In this document: piece by piece, positions 47,470 to 56,023 of the stretch
How the letters are laid out: every line of letters starts with the position of its first letter
How positions within the stretch are numbered: position 1 is the stretch's first letter
Assembly (NCBI RefSeq): GCF_050627025.1
Contig: NZ_CP192472.1
Source of the DNA: Variovorax paradoxus_P
GTDB taxonomy: Bacteria; Pseudomonadota; Gammaproteobacteria; Burkholderiales; Burkholderiaceae_C
DNA: 64,000 nucleotides
Direction: 5' to 3' (one strand)
Notes under the pieces: generated by a model
Databases searched by the model: none
Seen by the model: the letters and a program-made list of their open reading frames with translations, nothing else
Told to the model about the DNA's origin: nothing
Program-made: the position numbers and the translations under genes

Positions 47470-47895
47470 TTATTGAACCAGCAGCACCGAGGTGTCGGTT
47501 TCGGAAATGACCTTGGTGGCTACCGAGCCCATCAGCGCACGGCCGAAAATGCCGTGGCCGTGGGTGCCGAGCACGATCAGCTGGGCATGCGTGGCCGTTG
47601 CCGACTTGAGGATTTCCTCGGCCGCATGGCCGTGGCGCTTGTCGATGGTGAAGTTGCTCACGTTGTTCTGTGCAAGCAATGCCTTCACGGGGTCGAGCAC
47701 CTTGGCGCTTTCTTCGGCGTAGTAGTCGTCAACCACCTGCTTGCTGAGGTGGCGCGCCACGTGGCCGTGCACGCCGGTGCACACATGCACGATCACCAGC
47801 TCATGCCCGTCGACGAACATGGCGCGGTTGGCGAGCAGGTAGTTGAGCGCCTTTTGCGTGTAGGCGCTGCCGTCGACTGCGATGAGGATTTTCAT
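47470..47895 (-). CDS. Universal stress protein (UspA family)
   Basis: A 141-residue cytoplasmic UspA-like protein. It starts MKILIAVDGSAYTQKALNYL, and the ATP-binding signature GTHGHGIFGRALMGSVATKV is near the C-terminus. The C-terminal strand TSVLLVQ is normal. It converges on the AraC gene with 25 bases between. ATG 47895 gives the standard start. Confidence 0.92.
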   Translation of the reverse strand: MKILIAVDGSAYTQKALNYLLANRAMFVDGHELVIVHVCTGVHGHVARHLSKQVVDDYYAEESAKVLDPVKALLAQNNVSNFTIDKRHGHAAEEILKSATATHAQLIVLGTHGHGIFGRALMGSVATKVISETDTSVLLVQ

Positions 47896-48000
47896 CAGGC
47901 CGGTTATACGGCCCGCGCCTTGCTGCCGCAACGAGTCTCACCCGGCGCCCAAGGGGCATTCGCTCGCACAGCCGCGCAGTGTGCGAAGCTGCTCGATGGC

Positions 48001-48822
48001 TCAGCCCTGCAGGCCCTTCCAGAGCATGTAGGCGGCAAGCAGGTACAGGATGCTCGCGAACACGCGCTTGAGCTTTTTTACCGGCAGGTTGTGCGCGGCC
48101 TTGGCACCCAAGGGCGCGGTGAGCACGCTGCACAGCGCAATGACGACAAGAGCGGGCAGCCAGATGTAGCCGAACGAACCGGCCGGAAGGCCTTGCACCG
48201 ACTGGCCGCTCACCACATAACCCAGCACGTTGGCCACCGCAATCGGAAAGCCGAGTGCGGCGCTGGTGGCCACGGCGTTGTGGATCGAGATATTGCACCA
48301 GGTCATGAACGGCACGCTGACGAAGCCGCCGCCCGCGCCCACCAGGCCCGAGATGAAGCCGATGGCGCCGCCGGCCGAAAGCTGGCCCGCCGTGCCCGGC
48401 ATCTGGCGCGTGGGCTTGGGTTTGCGGTCAAGAAACATCTGCGTTGCCGAAAAGCCCACGAACAGCGCGAACACAATGGCCAGTACTGTGCCCTTGAGCA
48501 GCGAGAACACGCCCAGGCTGCCCAGCAGGCTGCCAATGACGATGCCGGGCGCCAGGCGCCGCACGATGTCCCAGCGAACCGCGCCGCGCTTGTGATGCGC
48601 GCGCACGCTGGACACCGAGGTGAAGATGATCGTTGCCATCGAGGTGGCAATGGCCATCTTCACGGCAAGATCGGAGGCAACCCCGCGGTGCCCCATGATG
48701 ATTGTGATGAACGGCACCATGAGCATTCCGCCCCCAATGCCGAGCAAGCCCGCCAGAAAACCGGTGCCCAGGCCGAGCGCGGCCAATTCGGCGATCAAGA
48801 GGGGGTCGAGCAGGGAGTTCAC
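48001..48822 (-). CDS. Sulfite exporter TauE/SafE-family permease
   Basis: A 273-residue inner-membrane protein with about eight hydrophobic segments in two repeats. LGTGFLAGLLGIGGGMLMVPF and GFISGLVGAGGGFVSVPFMTW are the two repeat signatures of the TauE/SafE (DUF81) family, which exports sulfite, sulfoacetate and similar organosulfur anions. Start is GTG 48822 (the first in-frame start that keeps the hydrophobic N-terminus). It lies just after the 6S RNA terminator and is not co-transcribed with it. Confidence 0.88.
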   Translation of the reverse strand: MNSLLDPLLIAELAALGLGTGFLAGLLGIGGGMLMVPFITIIMGHRGVASDLAVKMAIATSMATIIFTSVSSVRAHHKRGAVRWDIVRRLAPGIVIGSLLGSLGVFSLLKGTVLAIVFALFVGFSATQMFLDRKPKPTRQMPGTAGQLSAGGAIGFISGLVGAGGGFVSVPFMTWCNISIHNAVATSAALGFPIAVANVLGYVVSGQSVQGLPAGSFGYIWLPALVVIALCSVLTAPLGAKAAHNLPVKKLKRVFASILYLLAAYMLWKGLQG

Positions 48823-48836
48823 GCAGCGGAGCCTTG

Positions 48837-48876
48837 AAAAAAAGCAACGGCCCCGTGCAGCGCATGCCGGGGCCGT
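48837..48876 (-). terminator. Intrinsic terminator of 6S RNA
   Basis: On the minus strand ACGGCCCC (48876-48869) pairs with GGGGCCGT (48854-48847), loop GGCATGCGCTGCAC, followed by TTGCTTTTTTT (to 48837). It separates ssrS from the permease gene. Confidence 0.85.
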
Positions 48877-48888
48877 ATGAAGGGAAAA

Positions 48889-49067
48889 AGGTGTCTGCAA
48901 GTGGGCGCCGAACCCGCATCCTGAACCAGGGTTCAGGTGGGCGAGGGCAGCAAGGCTTCGGGTTCATCTGACGCGAGATGATCACGCCCGCCAAGCGATG
49001 TACCAAGCCCGGCTCCGGAGAGCATTGGAACAAGGAAATATTAAGCCCGACGCGCACCGCAGACAGT
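48889..49067 (-). ncRNA. ssrS: 6S RNA (ssrS)
   Basis: A regulator of sigma70 RNA polymerase. The minus strand holds a closing helix (TGTCTGC near 49064 with GCAGACA near 48893), a long imperfect double arm with the central bubble, and the recognisable stretch CACCTGAACCCTGGTTCAGG (near 48957-48938), which matches the conserved 3' half of E. coli 6S. A TAAAAT -10 lies at 49077-49072. The length is about 180 bases, normal for 6S. It is directly downstream of zapA, the usual place. The ends are approximate. Confidence 0.85.
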
Positions 49068-49104
49068 TCGGATTTTACGCCTCCGACGGGCCGGGCGCTT
49101 CTCT

Positions 49105-49449
49105 TCAGAGTAAATGGTCATCGCCCGCAAGGGCTTGATCGAGTTTCTGAATGAGTTGGGAGGCCTTGGCGTCGTCTTCGCCGGCGCCCGCCGCCGATGC
49201 CGTGGCAACCGGGGTGGCAGCCGGTGCGGGAGCGGCCGCTGCGGCCGCCTGCTGCGCCGCCAGGTCGAAGGCCAGGTTGAGTGACGCGAGCACCGCAATT
49301 CGGTCGCGGGCCTTTACCTTGCCCGCATCGCGGATCTTGCACATGGCAGCGTCCACGCGGTCGACGGCGTCGCGCAATTGCGCCTCGCCGCCCTCGGGGC
49401 AGCCGAGCAGATAGCTCTGGCCCATGATCTGAACTTCAATCTGCTTCAT
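49105..49449 (-). CDS. zapA: Cell division protein ZapA
   Basis: A 114-residue FtsZ-associated protein that stabilises the Z ring. The start MKQIEVQIMGQSYLLGCPEG and the central RDAVDRVDAAMCKIRDAGKVKARDRIAVLASLNLAFDL match ZapA. The region AAAAAAPAPAATPVATASAAG is a long Ala/Pro-rich linker not seen in E. coli ZapA. It overlaps the next upstream coiled-coil gene by an ATGA junction. Confidence 0.93.
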   Translation of the reverse strand: MKQIEVQIMGQSYLLGCPEGGEAQLRDAVDRVDAAMCKIRDAGKVKARDRIAVLASLNLAFDLAAQQAAAAAAPAPAATPVATASAAGAGEDDAKASQLIQKLDQALAGDDHLL

Positions 49450-49670
49450 GCGGGGGAATCTTCGGAAGGTGGTTCGGCCGGCAGCCGCTCGAGCAGGGCG
49501 TCGAGACGGGTGCGCGCCGCGGCAAGCCGCGACTTCAGCGCGTCGCGCTCGCGCGTGAGCGCTTCGACCTGCTCCTGCAGCAGCGCATTGGTGCGCTGCA
49601 CCTCTTCATGACGCACGAGCAGGCGTTCCACACGCTCGGCGATCTGGTCGATGGGGCTGGAAGCGGGCAT
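49446..49670 (-). CDS. ZapB-like coiled-coil protein
   Basis: A 74-residue predicted coiled coil (IDQIAERVERLLVRHEEVQR, NALLQEQVEALTRERDALKS) like the TIGR02449/ZapB-like family that pairs with ZapA. The stop overlaps the zapA start. The tail is acidic and Pro rich. Role as a ZapA partner is inferred from context. Confidence 0.8.
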   Translation of the reverse strand: MPASSPIDQIAERVERLLVRHEEVQRTNALLQEQVEALTRERDALKSRLAAARTRLDALLERLPAEPPSEDSPA

Positions 49671-49738
49671 GGTTGGCGATTGTAGTTTCCCAGGGAGGCG
49701 GCCCCCGGGGCGCCGGGCGCAGCGTAGGACCGGGACGG

Positions 49739-49768
49739 ATTCTGCGGCCTGCACCTTGCTCTTTCCAA
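49739..49768 (-). promoter_or_regulatory. Candidate promoter for zapB-like/zapA/6S
   Basis: On the minus strand TTGGAA (49768-49763) and CAGAAT (49744-49739) are separated by 18 bases, 69 bases before the zapB-like ATG. Confidence 0.4.
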
Positions 49769-49845
49769 ACTTTCCGATGCGATGTGAACAACAGTCGGCG
49801 CAACTTTTGGCTTACTGCCCCGGCCAGAGGCCCTAGAATCCCGCC

Positions 49846-50066
49846 CGTTGGTGCCTGCGTCGTGGTTCACACGCCGCGGTTCAACGGGAAGCAGGAGTGA
49901 ACGCCCCCCGTAAACGGGACAAGGCCGAAGCCGCCTGCGCTGCCCCCGCAACGGTCAAGCAGTCGACGCCATGCGCGTCAACCTCATCCATCAAGCCACT
50001 GGGCGCCCTGAAACAGGCGCCTGGGAAGGCGGTGAGGCCGCACTGCCAGCCCGGATACCGGCCAAC
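49846..50066 (+). promoter_or_regulatory. Cobalamin (B12) riboswitch
   Basis: The leader before btuB has the conserved cobalamin riboswitch core: GGGAAGCAGGAGTGAA, then GCTGCCCCCGCAACGGTCA, then GCCACTGGG with CCTGGGAAGGCGGTGA, and the B12 box GCCAGCCCGGATACCGGCC at 50045-50063. A -10 like TAGAAT at 49834-49839 sits just upstream. When adenosylcobalamin binds, the switch should shut btuB translation or transcription, and with it the downstream cobalamin operon. Confidence 0.93.
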
Positions 50067-50173
50067 AAGGCGGCTGCCGCATGTGCGATCGATTCCACGC
50101 GCATGAGCAGCCATTGCGCCCAAACGCTGGCGGGGAGGCCGGCGACGGGCATAGACGTTCGTTCGGTCCATTC

Positions 50174-52114
50174 ATGATTTCCTGCGTTTCCGTTTCCCTC
50201 GGCCGTGTTTCCACGCGTCGCCGCCTTGCCTGCCTGCCGCTCGCATTGGCCTCCGCATTCGGCGGCCTCGCGCTGGTCCAACTGCCTTCGATGGCGCATG
50301 CCCAGCAAGAGGCGCCCGCCCTCGGCGAAACGGTGGTCACGGCCAACCGCACGCCGCAGCCGCTGTCCGACCTTGTGGGCGACGTGTCCATCGTCGACCG
50401 CCAGACCATCGAGCGCAGCGGCGCGGTGGGCGTGGCCGACGTGCTGGCGCGCCTGCCGGGCATCGAGATCACGCGCAACGGCGGCCTGGGCAGCACCACC
50501 AGCCTTTTCATCCGCGGTGCGGAAACGCGCTTTACGGCCGTGTACATCGACGGCGTGCGCGTCGATTCGCAATCGACCGGCGGTGCCGGCTGGGAGGGGA
50601 TTCCGCTTGCGCAGATCGACCGCATCGAAGTGCTGCGCGGCCCTGCCGCAGCGGTGTACGGCTCCGACGCCGTGGGCGGCGTGATCCAGCTCTTTACCCG
50701 CCGCGGCGAAGAAGGCGTGGCACCCTATGCAGGCGTCGGCTTCGGCAGCCATGGGCTTCGCAAGGCAGAGGCTGGCGTGAGCGGAAAGTCGGGCGCACTC
50801 GACTATTCGCTGGGCGTTGCACATGAAAAGAGCAAGGGCTTCAATGCGCTGCCCATCGAAAAGCGCACGCCTTCCAGGGACGGCCTGACGAATCCCGATC
50901 GCGACGGATACCGCAGCGATTCCGGCAACGTCCGGCTCGGGTACCAGCTCACTCCCGACCAGCGGCTCGAGGCCACGGTGCTCTTCAGCGACACCGAAGC
51001 GGGCTACGACTCCCCGGTGAGCACCCGGACCCGGCCGCCGATTCTTTTTTCGAACGATGTTTCGCAGAACACGCTGCGCACGGCCGGGCTTTCGTGGTCC
51101 GCCAAGTGGAACGACATCTACAGCACGCGCGTGCAGATTACCGATTCGCAGGCGGCCTACAAGACGCAGCCTTCGTTCTACCGCACCGAGACGAATCTCC
51201 GCGGCTACCTGTTCCAGAACGAGTTCCGCTTCGGCTCGCACCTTGTGACCGCCACGCTCGAACGGCGCGAAGACGCGCTCGAGAATGCGCCGACCACCTT
51301 CACCGACCTGCTTTCGCGCAAGCGCTCGCAGGACGCGGTTTCTCTGGGCTACGGCTTCGTGCAGGGCGCACACTCGCTGCAACTGCATGTGCGCCACGAC
51401 GACGACAGCGAGTTCGGCGGCAAGACCACCGGCAGCGCCGCCTACGGCTACGCCATCACACCCAAGCTGCGTGCCACCGTGTCGGCCGGCACGGCATTTC
51501 GCGCGCCCACGCTGTACCAGCGCTTCAGCGAATACGGCGCCCCCGATCTCAAGCCGGAGTCGAGCCGCAACGTCGAGTTGGGCCTGCGGTACGCGGATGG
51601 CGACACGCATGCGGGCATCGTCGTGTACCGCAACCGCGTGAACGACCTGATCGTGTTCGACGGAGGCGCCACGGGCTGCGGCTCGGGCTTTGGCTGCTAT
51701 GCGAGCACGGCGCGTGCGCGCTACCAGGGCATTACCCTGTCGGGCGGCCACCGCATCGGCGACGTGACGTTGCGCGCATCGGTGGACTTCCAGGATCCGC
51801 GCGACCTGGAAACCGACAACCTGCTCGCACGCCGTGCGCGCCGCCACGGCACCCTGGGAGCCGACTGGCGCGTTGCCGGCTGGACGCTGGGGGCAGAGGT
51901 GCAGTCGTCGAGCAAGCGTTTCGACGATGCGGCCAACACCCGCACGCTGAGCGGCTACACCGTGTTGAATCTGGTAGCCAGCACGCAGATCACGCGCGAC
52001 ATCGGGCTGGTGGCTCGCGTGGACAACGTGGGCGACAAGGACTACACGCTGGCACGCGGCTACGCGACCGGCGGCCGCAATGCCTATATCGGCCTGAAGT
52101 GGACGCCGCAATAG
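50174..52114 (+). CDS. btuB: TonB-dependent vitamin B12 receptor BtuB
   Basis: A 646-residue outer-membrane receptor for corrinoids. A signal peptide with a long hydrophobic part ends near MAHAQQE, and the TonB box lies in ETVVTANR. The plug domain runs to about residue 190 (PAAAVYGSDAVGGVIQLFTR is the last plug strand), and the 22-strand barrel follows to a C-terminal aromatic IGLKWTPQ. ATG 50174 was chosen because the signal peptide then opens the protein; the frame upstream is riboswitch. First gene of the B12 operon. Confidence 0.94.
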   Translation: MISCVSVSLGRVSTRRRLACLPLALASAFGGLALVQLPSMAHAQQEAPALGETVVTANRTPQPLSDLVGDVSIVDRQTIERSGAVGVADVLARLPGIEITRNGGLGSTTSLFIRGAETRFTAVYIDGVRVDSQSTGGAGWEGIPLAQIDRIEVLRGPAAAVYGSDAVGGVIQLFTRRGEEGVAPYAGVGFGSHGLRKAEAGVSGKSGALDYSLGVAHEKSKGFNALPIEKRTPSRDGLTNPDRDGYRSDSGNVRLGYQLTPDQRLEATVLFSDTEAGYDSPVSTRTRPPILFSNDVSQNTLRTAGLSWSAKWNDIYSTRVQITDSQAAYKTQPSFYRTETNLRGYLFQNEFRFGSHLVTATLERREDALENAPTTFTDLLSRKRSQDAVSLGYGFVQGAHSLQLHVRHDDDSEFGGKTTGSAAYGYAITPKLRATVSAGTAFRAPTLYQRFSEYGAPDLKPESSRNVELGLRYADGDTHAGIVVYRNRVNDLIVFDGGATGCGSGFGCYASTARARYQGITLSGGHRIGDVTLRASVDFQDPRDLETDNLLARRARRHGTLGADWRVAGWTLGAEVQSSSKRFDDAANTRTLSGYTVLNLVASTQITRDIGLVARVDNVGDKDYTLARGYATGGRNAYIGLKWTPQ

Positions 52115-52165
52115 TTGCCGCAGTAATCGGTAGACTTTGCCGCCAGGGAACCCGAAGGAAGAAAA

Positions 52166-52750
52166 ATGCCCACGACCATTGCGCATGAATTCATCCTCGG
52201 GGGCCAGAAGAGCGGCAAGTCGCGTCGCGCCGAGCAGCGTGCCATCGACTGGATGGCCGAAGCCCCCGCAGCGCGGCGGGCCGTGCTGATAGCCACTGCC
52301 CAGCCATTCGATGACGAAATGCGCGAGCGCATCACTCGCCACCAGGCCGACCGCGCGCGGCGCGTGCCGGCCATGCGAACCGTCGAAGAGCCCGTGGAAC
52401 TGGCCCGCGCGATTGTTTCCGAGAGTGCGCCCGAAACGCTGGTGGTGGTCGACTGCCTCACGCTGTGGCTCACCAACCTGCTGATGCCGCTGCGCTCGGA
52501 GGGCGCAAGGCCGGCCACGCGCACGCCCTCGGCGCACGTTGCCATGCTGCTCATCGCGTTGCGCGAGGCGCGCGGGCCGGTGGTGCTGGTGGGCAACGAA
52601 ATCGGCCTGGGCGTGATTCCGCTGGGCCGGGAAACGCGCGCCTTTGTCGATACGCTGGGCCGCATGAACCAGGACGTGGCGGCCGCATGCCACCGTGTCA
52701 CGCTGATGGCGGCCGGGCTGCCGTTGACCTTGAAGGCAGCTGCCGCATGA
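52166..52750 (+). CDS. cobU: Cobinamide kinase/cobinamide phosphate guanylyltransferase CobU
   Basis: A 194-residue bifunctional enzyme that phosphorylates adenosylcobinamide and adds GMP. The P-loop is LGGQKSGKS near residue 12, RAVLIATAQPFDDEM is next, VVDCLTLWLTNLL is the Walker B-like strand and VGNEIGLGVIP the guanine-site segment. The stop overlaps the btuF start (ATGA). Confidence 0.95.
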   Translation: MPTTIAHEFILGGQKSGKSRRAEQRAIDWMAEAPAARRAVLIATAQPFDDEMRERITRHQADRARRVPAMRTVEEPVELARAIVSESAPETLVVVDCLTLWLTNLLMPLRSEGARPATRTPSAHVAMLLIALREARGPVVLVGNEIGLGVIPLGRETRAFVDTLGRMNQDVAAACHRVTLMAAGLPLTLKAAAA

Positions 52751-53619
52751 CCATGAAGCACCGGATTCGATTTTTTCTCGCGGCTCTGGGCCTCGGCATT
52801 CTTTCGCTGGCTGCGCATGCACTCGAGGTGAAGGACGAGCGCGGCATCACCGTGAGCCTGCCGCAGCCGCCGCAGCGCATTGTCTCGCTGCTGCCTTCGC
52901 TGACTGAAGGTGTCTGCGCGCTCGGCGCCTGCCCGCGGCTGGTGGGTGTCGACAACTATTCCAACTCGCCGAGTGCGGTGCGCACCTTGCCGCAACTGGG
53001 CGGCGGGATCGATCCCAACGTAGAGGCCATCGTGGCCCTGCGGCCCGACGCGGTGCTGCTTGCCAAGTCGTCGCGGGTCACGCAGCGGCTCGAAGCGCTG
53101 GGCCTCAAGGTGATCGTGCTCGAACCCAAGAGCCATGCCGATGTGCGCCGTGTGCTCGACACGCTCGACCAGGTGCTGGGCACCCGCGAGGCGCCGAATG
53201 TGTGGCGTGTGATCGATGCCAGCGTGTCGGCGGCGGCGCAATCGCTGCCGGCCCGCGCGAAGGGGCTGCGCGTGTACTTCGAGGTGAACAGCGCGCCTTT
53301 TGCGGCCGGGGAGTCTTCGTTCATCGGCGAAACGCTCACCCGGCTGGGCGCGAAGAACATCGTGCCGGCTTCGCTCGGGCCGTTTCCCAAGCTCAACCCC
53401 GAATACGTGGTGCGCGCCAATCCCGATCTCATCATGGTCAGCGTGCGCAGCGCGCAGGGCATGGAGCAGCGGCCGGGCTGGAGCGGTATTCGCGCAGTGC
53501 GCGAAGGCCGCATCTGCCGCTTCAGCGCCGACGAGTCCGATGTGCTCGTGCGCCCCGGTCCGCGCATGGACGAGGCCGCAAGGTTGATGGCGCGCTGCCT
53601 TGCGGACAAGGCCGGCTGA
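52747..53619 (+). CDS. btuF: Vitamin B12 binding protein BtuF
   Basis: A 290-residue periplasmic binding protein. Signal peptide MTMKHRIRFFLAALGLGILS... ends near LAAHA. The body fits the cluster A-III (BtuF-like) fold: PQRIVSLLPSLTEGVCALG, LVGVDNYSNSP and IVALRPDAVLL. It delivers corrinoids to BtuCD. The start at ATG 52747 overlaps cobU. Confidence 0.92.
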   Translation: MTMKHRIRFFLAALGLGILSLAAHALEVKDERGITVSLPQPPQRIVSLLPSLTEGVCALGACPRLVGVDNYSNSPSAVRTLPQLGGGIDPNVEAIVALRPDAVLLAKSSRVTQRLEALGLKVIVLEPKSHADVRRVLDTLDQVLGTREAPNVWRVIDASVSAAAQSLPARAKGLRVYFEVNSAPFAAGESSFIGETLTRLGAKNIVPASLGPFPKLNPEYVVRANPDLIMVSVRSAQGMEQRPGWSGIRAVREGRICRFSADESDVLVRPGPRMDEAARLMARCLADKAG

Positions 53620-53635
53620 GCCGCAAGAACGCTTC

Positions 53636-54646
53636 ATGCACACGCACCATCAGCGCAGGGTCTGGCTCTTCGGCATTGCCCTGCTGGGCCTAGGCGTTGC
53701 ATTCGCGCTGGTCGGCCTGGGCATCGGCAGCACCGGCTTCGAAAGCCTGATGGCGGCATCGCGCGATCCGGTGGCATTGCAGATCGTGTGGGACATCCGG
53801 CTGCCGCGCACGCTTGGCGCCTGGCTCGCGGGCGCGTTGCTCGGGCTTGCCGGCGCGGTGGCGCAGGGCCTCTTTCGCAATCCGCTGGCCGATCCTTATC
53901 TGCTTGGCAGCGCATCGGGCGCATCGCTTGGCGCGGCGGTGGCGCTCATGCTGTTCGGTGGCTCGGTTGCCAGCATGCAGTGGGTATTGCGCCTGGGGCT
54001 TACTGGTGCGGCGTTCGTCGGCGCGGTGCTGGCGGTCATGCTCACGCTTGTTCTTGCGCGCGGCGTGCAGCAGACGCTGAGGCTGCTGCTGGCGGGCGTG
54101 ATCGTCGGCGTGGTGCTCGGTGCCGCCAAAGACCTGATCACCATTGCTTCAGCCGATGTCTTGCAGGCGATCCAGGGCTTCATTCTCGGCAGTACTGGCC
54201 TGGTGGGCTGGAGCGCTTGTGCCGTCATGGCGGCCGTGGGCGCCGTGTGCCTTCTTTCGGGTTGGGCGCTTGCACCCGTGCTCGACGGGCTTTCGCTCGG
54301 GGAAGCGACTGCAAGGAGCCTGGGCTTGCCACTGGGCGCCATGCGCGCTGCGCTGGTGGTGGTGCTCGCGCTGGCCACCGGCGCCGCCGTGGCGCAGACC
54401 GGCCTCATCGCATTCGTCGGCCTGGCCTCGCCGCACCTGGTTCGCTCCGTGGTCAAGACCACGCATGCCGGGCTTATCGTTCTGTCGGCGGCGATGGGCG
54501 GCTTGCTGCTGATGTCGGCCGACCTGGCGGCACGTTGGCTCATTGCCCCGCAAGAGCTGCCGGTGGGCGTTCTCACGGCCGTGCTCGGCGGCAGCTACCT
54601 GCTGTGGCTGATGCACCGCCGCAGCGCGCGGGGCGGTGTGGCATGA
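53636..54646 (+). CDS. btuC: Vitamin B12 ABC transporter permease BtuC
   Basis: A 336-residue FecCD-family permease with about ten hydrophobic segments. Marks are DIRLPRTLGAWLAGALLGLAGAVAQGLFRNPLADPYLLG near the N-terminus and TGLIAFVGLASPHLVR towards the C-terminus. It works with BtuF and BtuD. Stop and btuD start overlap (ATGA). Confidence 0.94.
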   Translation: MHTHHQRRVWLFGIALLGLGVAFALVGLGIGSTGFESLMAASRDPVALQIVWDIRLPRTLGAWLAGALLGLAGAVAQGLFRNPLADPYLLGSASGASLGAAVALMLFGGSVASMQWVLRLGLTGAAFVGAVLAVMLTLVLARGVQQTLRLLLAGVIVGVVLGAAKDLITIASADVLQAIQGFILGSTGLVGWSACAVMAAVGAVCLLSGWALAPVLDGLSLGEATARSLGLPLGAMRAALVVVLALATGAAVAQTGLIAFVGLASPHLVRSVVKTTHAGLIVLSAAMGGLLLMSADLAARWLIAPQELPVGVLTAVLGGSYLLWLMHRRSARGGVA

Positions 54647-55425
54647 GCGGCCGCATGCCGGCCATCGAAGCACGCGGCGTGAGCGCCACGCTCGGCGGCA
54701 CCGAGGTGCTGCACGGCATCGACCTGAAGCTGGGTGCCGCGCGCTGGACCAGCATCGTCGGCCCCAATGGCGCGGGCAAGTCGACGTTGCTCAAGGCGCT
54801 TGCGGGCCTGCTGCCGCACCGTGGCGAGGTTTTCCTGTTTGGCGAGGCGGCTGAAAAAGTGCCGGGCCGCATTCGCGCGCAGCGCCTGTCCTGGCTGGGC
54901 CAGAGCGGCGCGGCGGGCGAGGGCAGCGCCGACGACCTGATGGTGTACGACATTGCGATGCTCGGCCGCCTGCCGCACCAGCGCTGGCTTGCAGCGCCGA
55001 GTGCGGCGGACCGGCAGGCCGTGGAGCGCGCATTGCGCAGCACCCAGGCCTGGGAATGGCGCGAGCGTCCGCTGGGGCAGCTATCGGGCGGCGAACGCCA
55101 GCGCGTGCTGATGGCGCGTGCGCTCGCGGTCGAGGCCGAGCTGCTGCTGATGGACGAGCCGCTCGCCAATCTCGACCCGCCCCACCAGGCCGACTGGATG
55201 CAGACCGCGCGTGCATTGGTGGCCGAAGGGCGCACCGTGGTCAGCGTGCTGCATGAACTGCCGATGGCACTTGCGGCCGACGAGCTGGTCGTGATGAATC
55301 ATGGCCGCGTGGTGCACCACGGCGGCAACAGCGACCAAGCCACCCACGCCGCACTCGAACAGGTGTTCGACCATCGCATTCGTGTGCACCGCGTGGCCGA
55401 CCAGTGGATTGCCCTGCCGAATTGA
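54643..55425 (+). CDS. btuD: Vitamin B12 ABC transporter ATPase BtuD
   Basis: A 260-residue ATPase. Walker A is GPNGAGKST, the signature LSGGERQRVLMARAL, Walker B ELLLMDEPLANLDP and the switch His in VLHELPMA. The C-terminal tail binds BtuC. It overlaps btuC. Confidence 0.94.
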   Translation: MSGRMPAIEARGVSATLGGTEVLHGIDLKLGAARWTSIVGPNGAGKSTLLKALAGLLPHRGEVFLFGEAAEKVPGRIRAQRLSWLGQSGAAGEGSADDLMVYDIAMLGRLPHQRWLAAPSAADRQAVERALRSTQAWEWRERPLGQLSGGERQRVLMARALAVEAELLLMDEPLANLDPPHQADWMQTARALVAEGRTVVSVLHELPMALAADELVVMNHGRVVHHGGNSDQATHAALEQVFDHRIRVHRVADQWIALPN

Positions 55426-55449
55426 CGACAACAAAACAGCCGCGACATC

Positions 55450-56019
55450 ATGCAGATTGAAACTCCCCCCAGCGACAAGCCTTACGACAAACCCGAGGGC
55501 GAACGCCGCGGCATCGTCATCGTCAACACCGGCGACGGCAAGGGCAAGAGCACCGCGGCCTTCGGCCTGGCGCTGCGCGCACACGGACGCGGCAAGGCCG
55601 TGAAGATCTACCAGTTCATGAAAGTGCCCTCGGCGCGTTTTGGCGAGCACCGCATGTTCGAGCAGATCGGTATTCCTATTGAAGGGCTGGGCGACGGCTT
55701 CAGCTGGAAGAGCCAGGACCTGGAGCGTTCGGGCCAACTGGCACGCGACGGCTGGGAAAAGGCCAGGGCGGCCATTCTTTCGGGCGAGTTCTTCCTGGTG
55801 GTGCTCGACGAGATCACCTATCCGCTGATCTACGGCTGGCTGCCGCTCGAAGGCGTGCTCCAGACCCTGCGCGAGCGGCCGAAGCATGTGCATGTGGTGC
55901 TCACCGGCCGTCGCTGCCCGCCCGAGATCGTCGAGCTGGCCGACACCGTGACCGACATGGCCATGGTCAAGCACGCATTCAAGGCCGGTATTCCCGCTCA
56001 GCGGGGCATCGAGGACTGA
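55450..56019 (+). CDS. cobO: Cob(I)yrinic acid a,c-diamide adenosyltransferase CobO
   Basis: A 189-residue ATP:corrinoid adenosyltransferase of the BtuR/CobA type. The P-loop is NTGDGKGKSTAAFG and the corrinoid-side segments KIYQFMKVPS and VLTGRRCPPEIVELADTVTDM are present. ATG 55450 follows btuD by 24 bases. Confidence 0.95.
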   Translation: MQIETPPSDKPYDKPEGERRGIVIVNTGDGKGKSTAAFGLALRAHGRGKAVKIYQFMKVPSARFGEHRMFEQIGIPIEGLGDGFSWKSQDLERSGQLARDGWEKARAAILSGEFFLVVLDEITYPLIYGWLPLEGVLQTLRERPKHVHVVLTGRRCPPEIVELADTVTDMAMVKHAFKAGIPAQRGIED

Positions 56020-56023
56020 TCCG

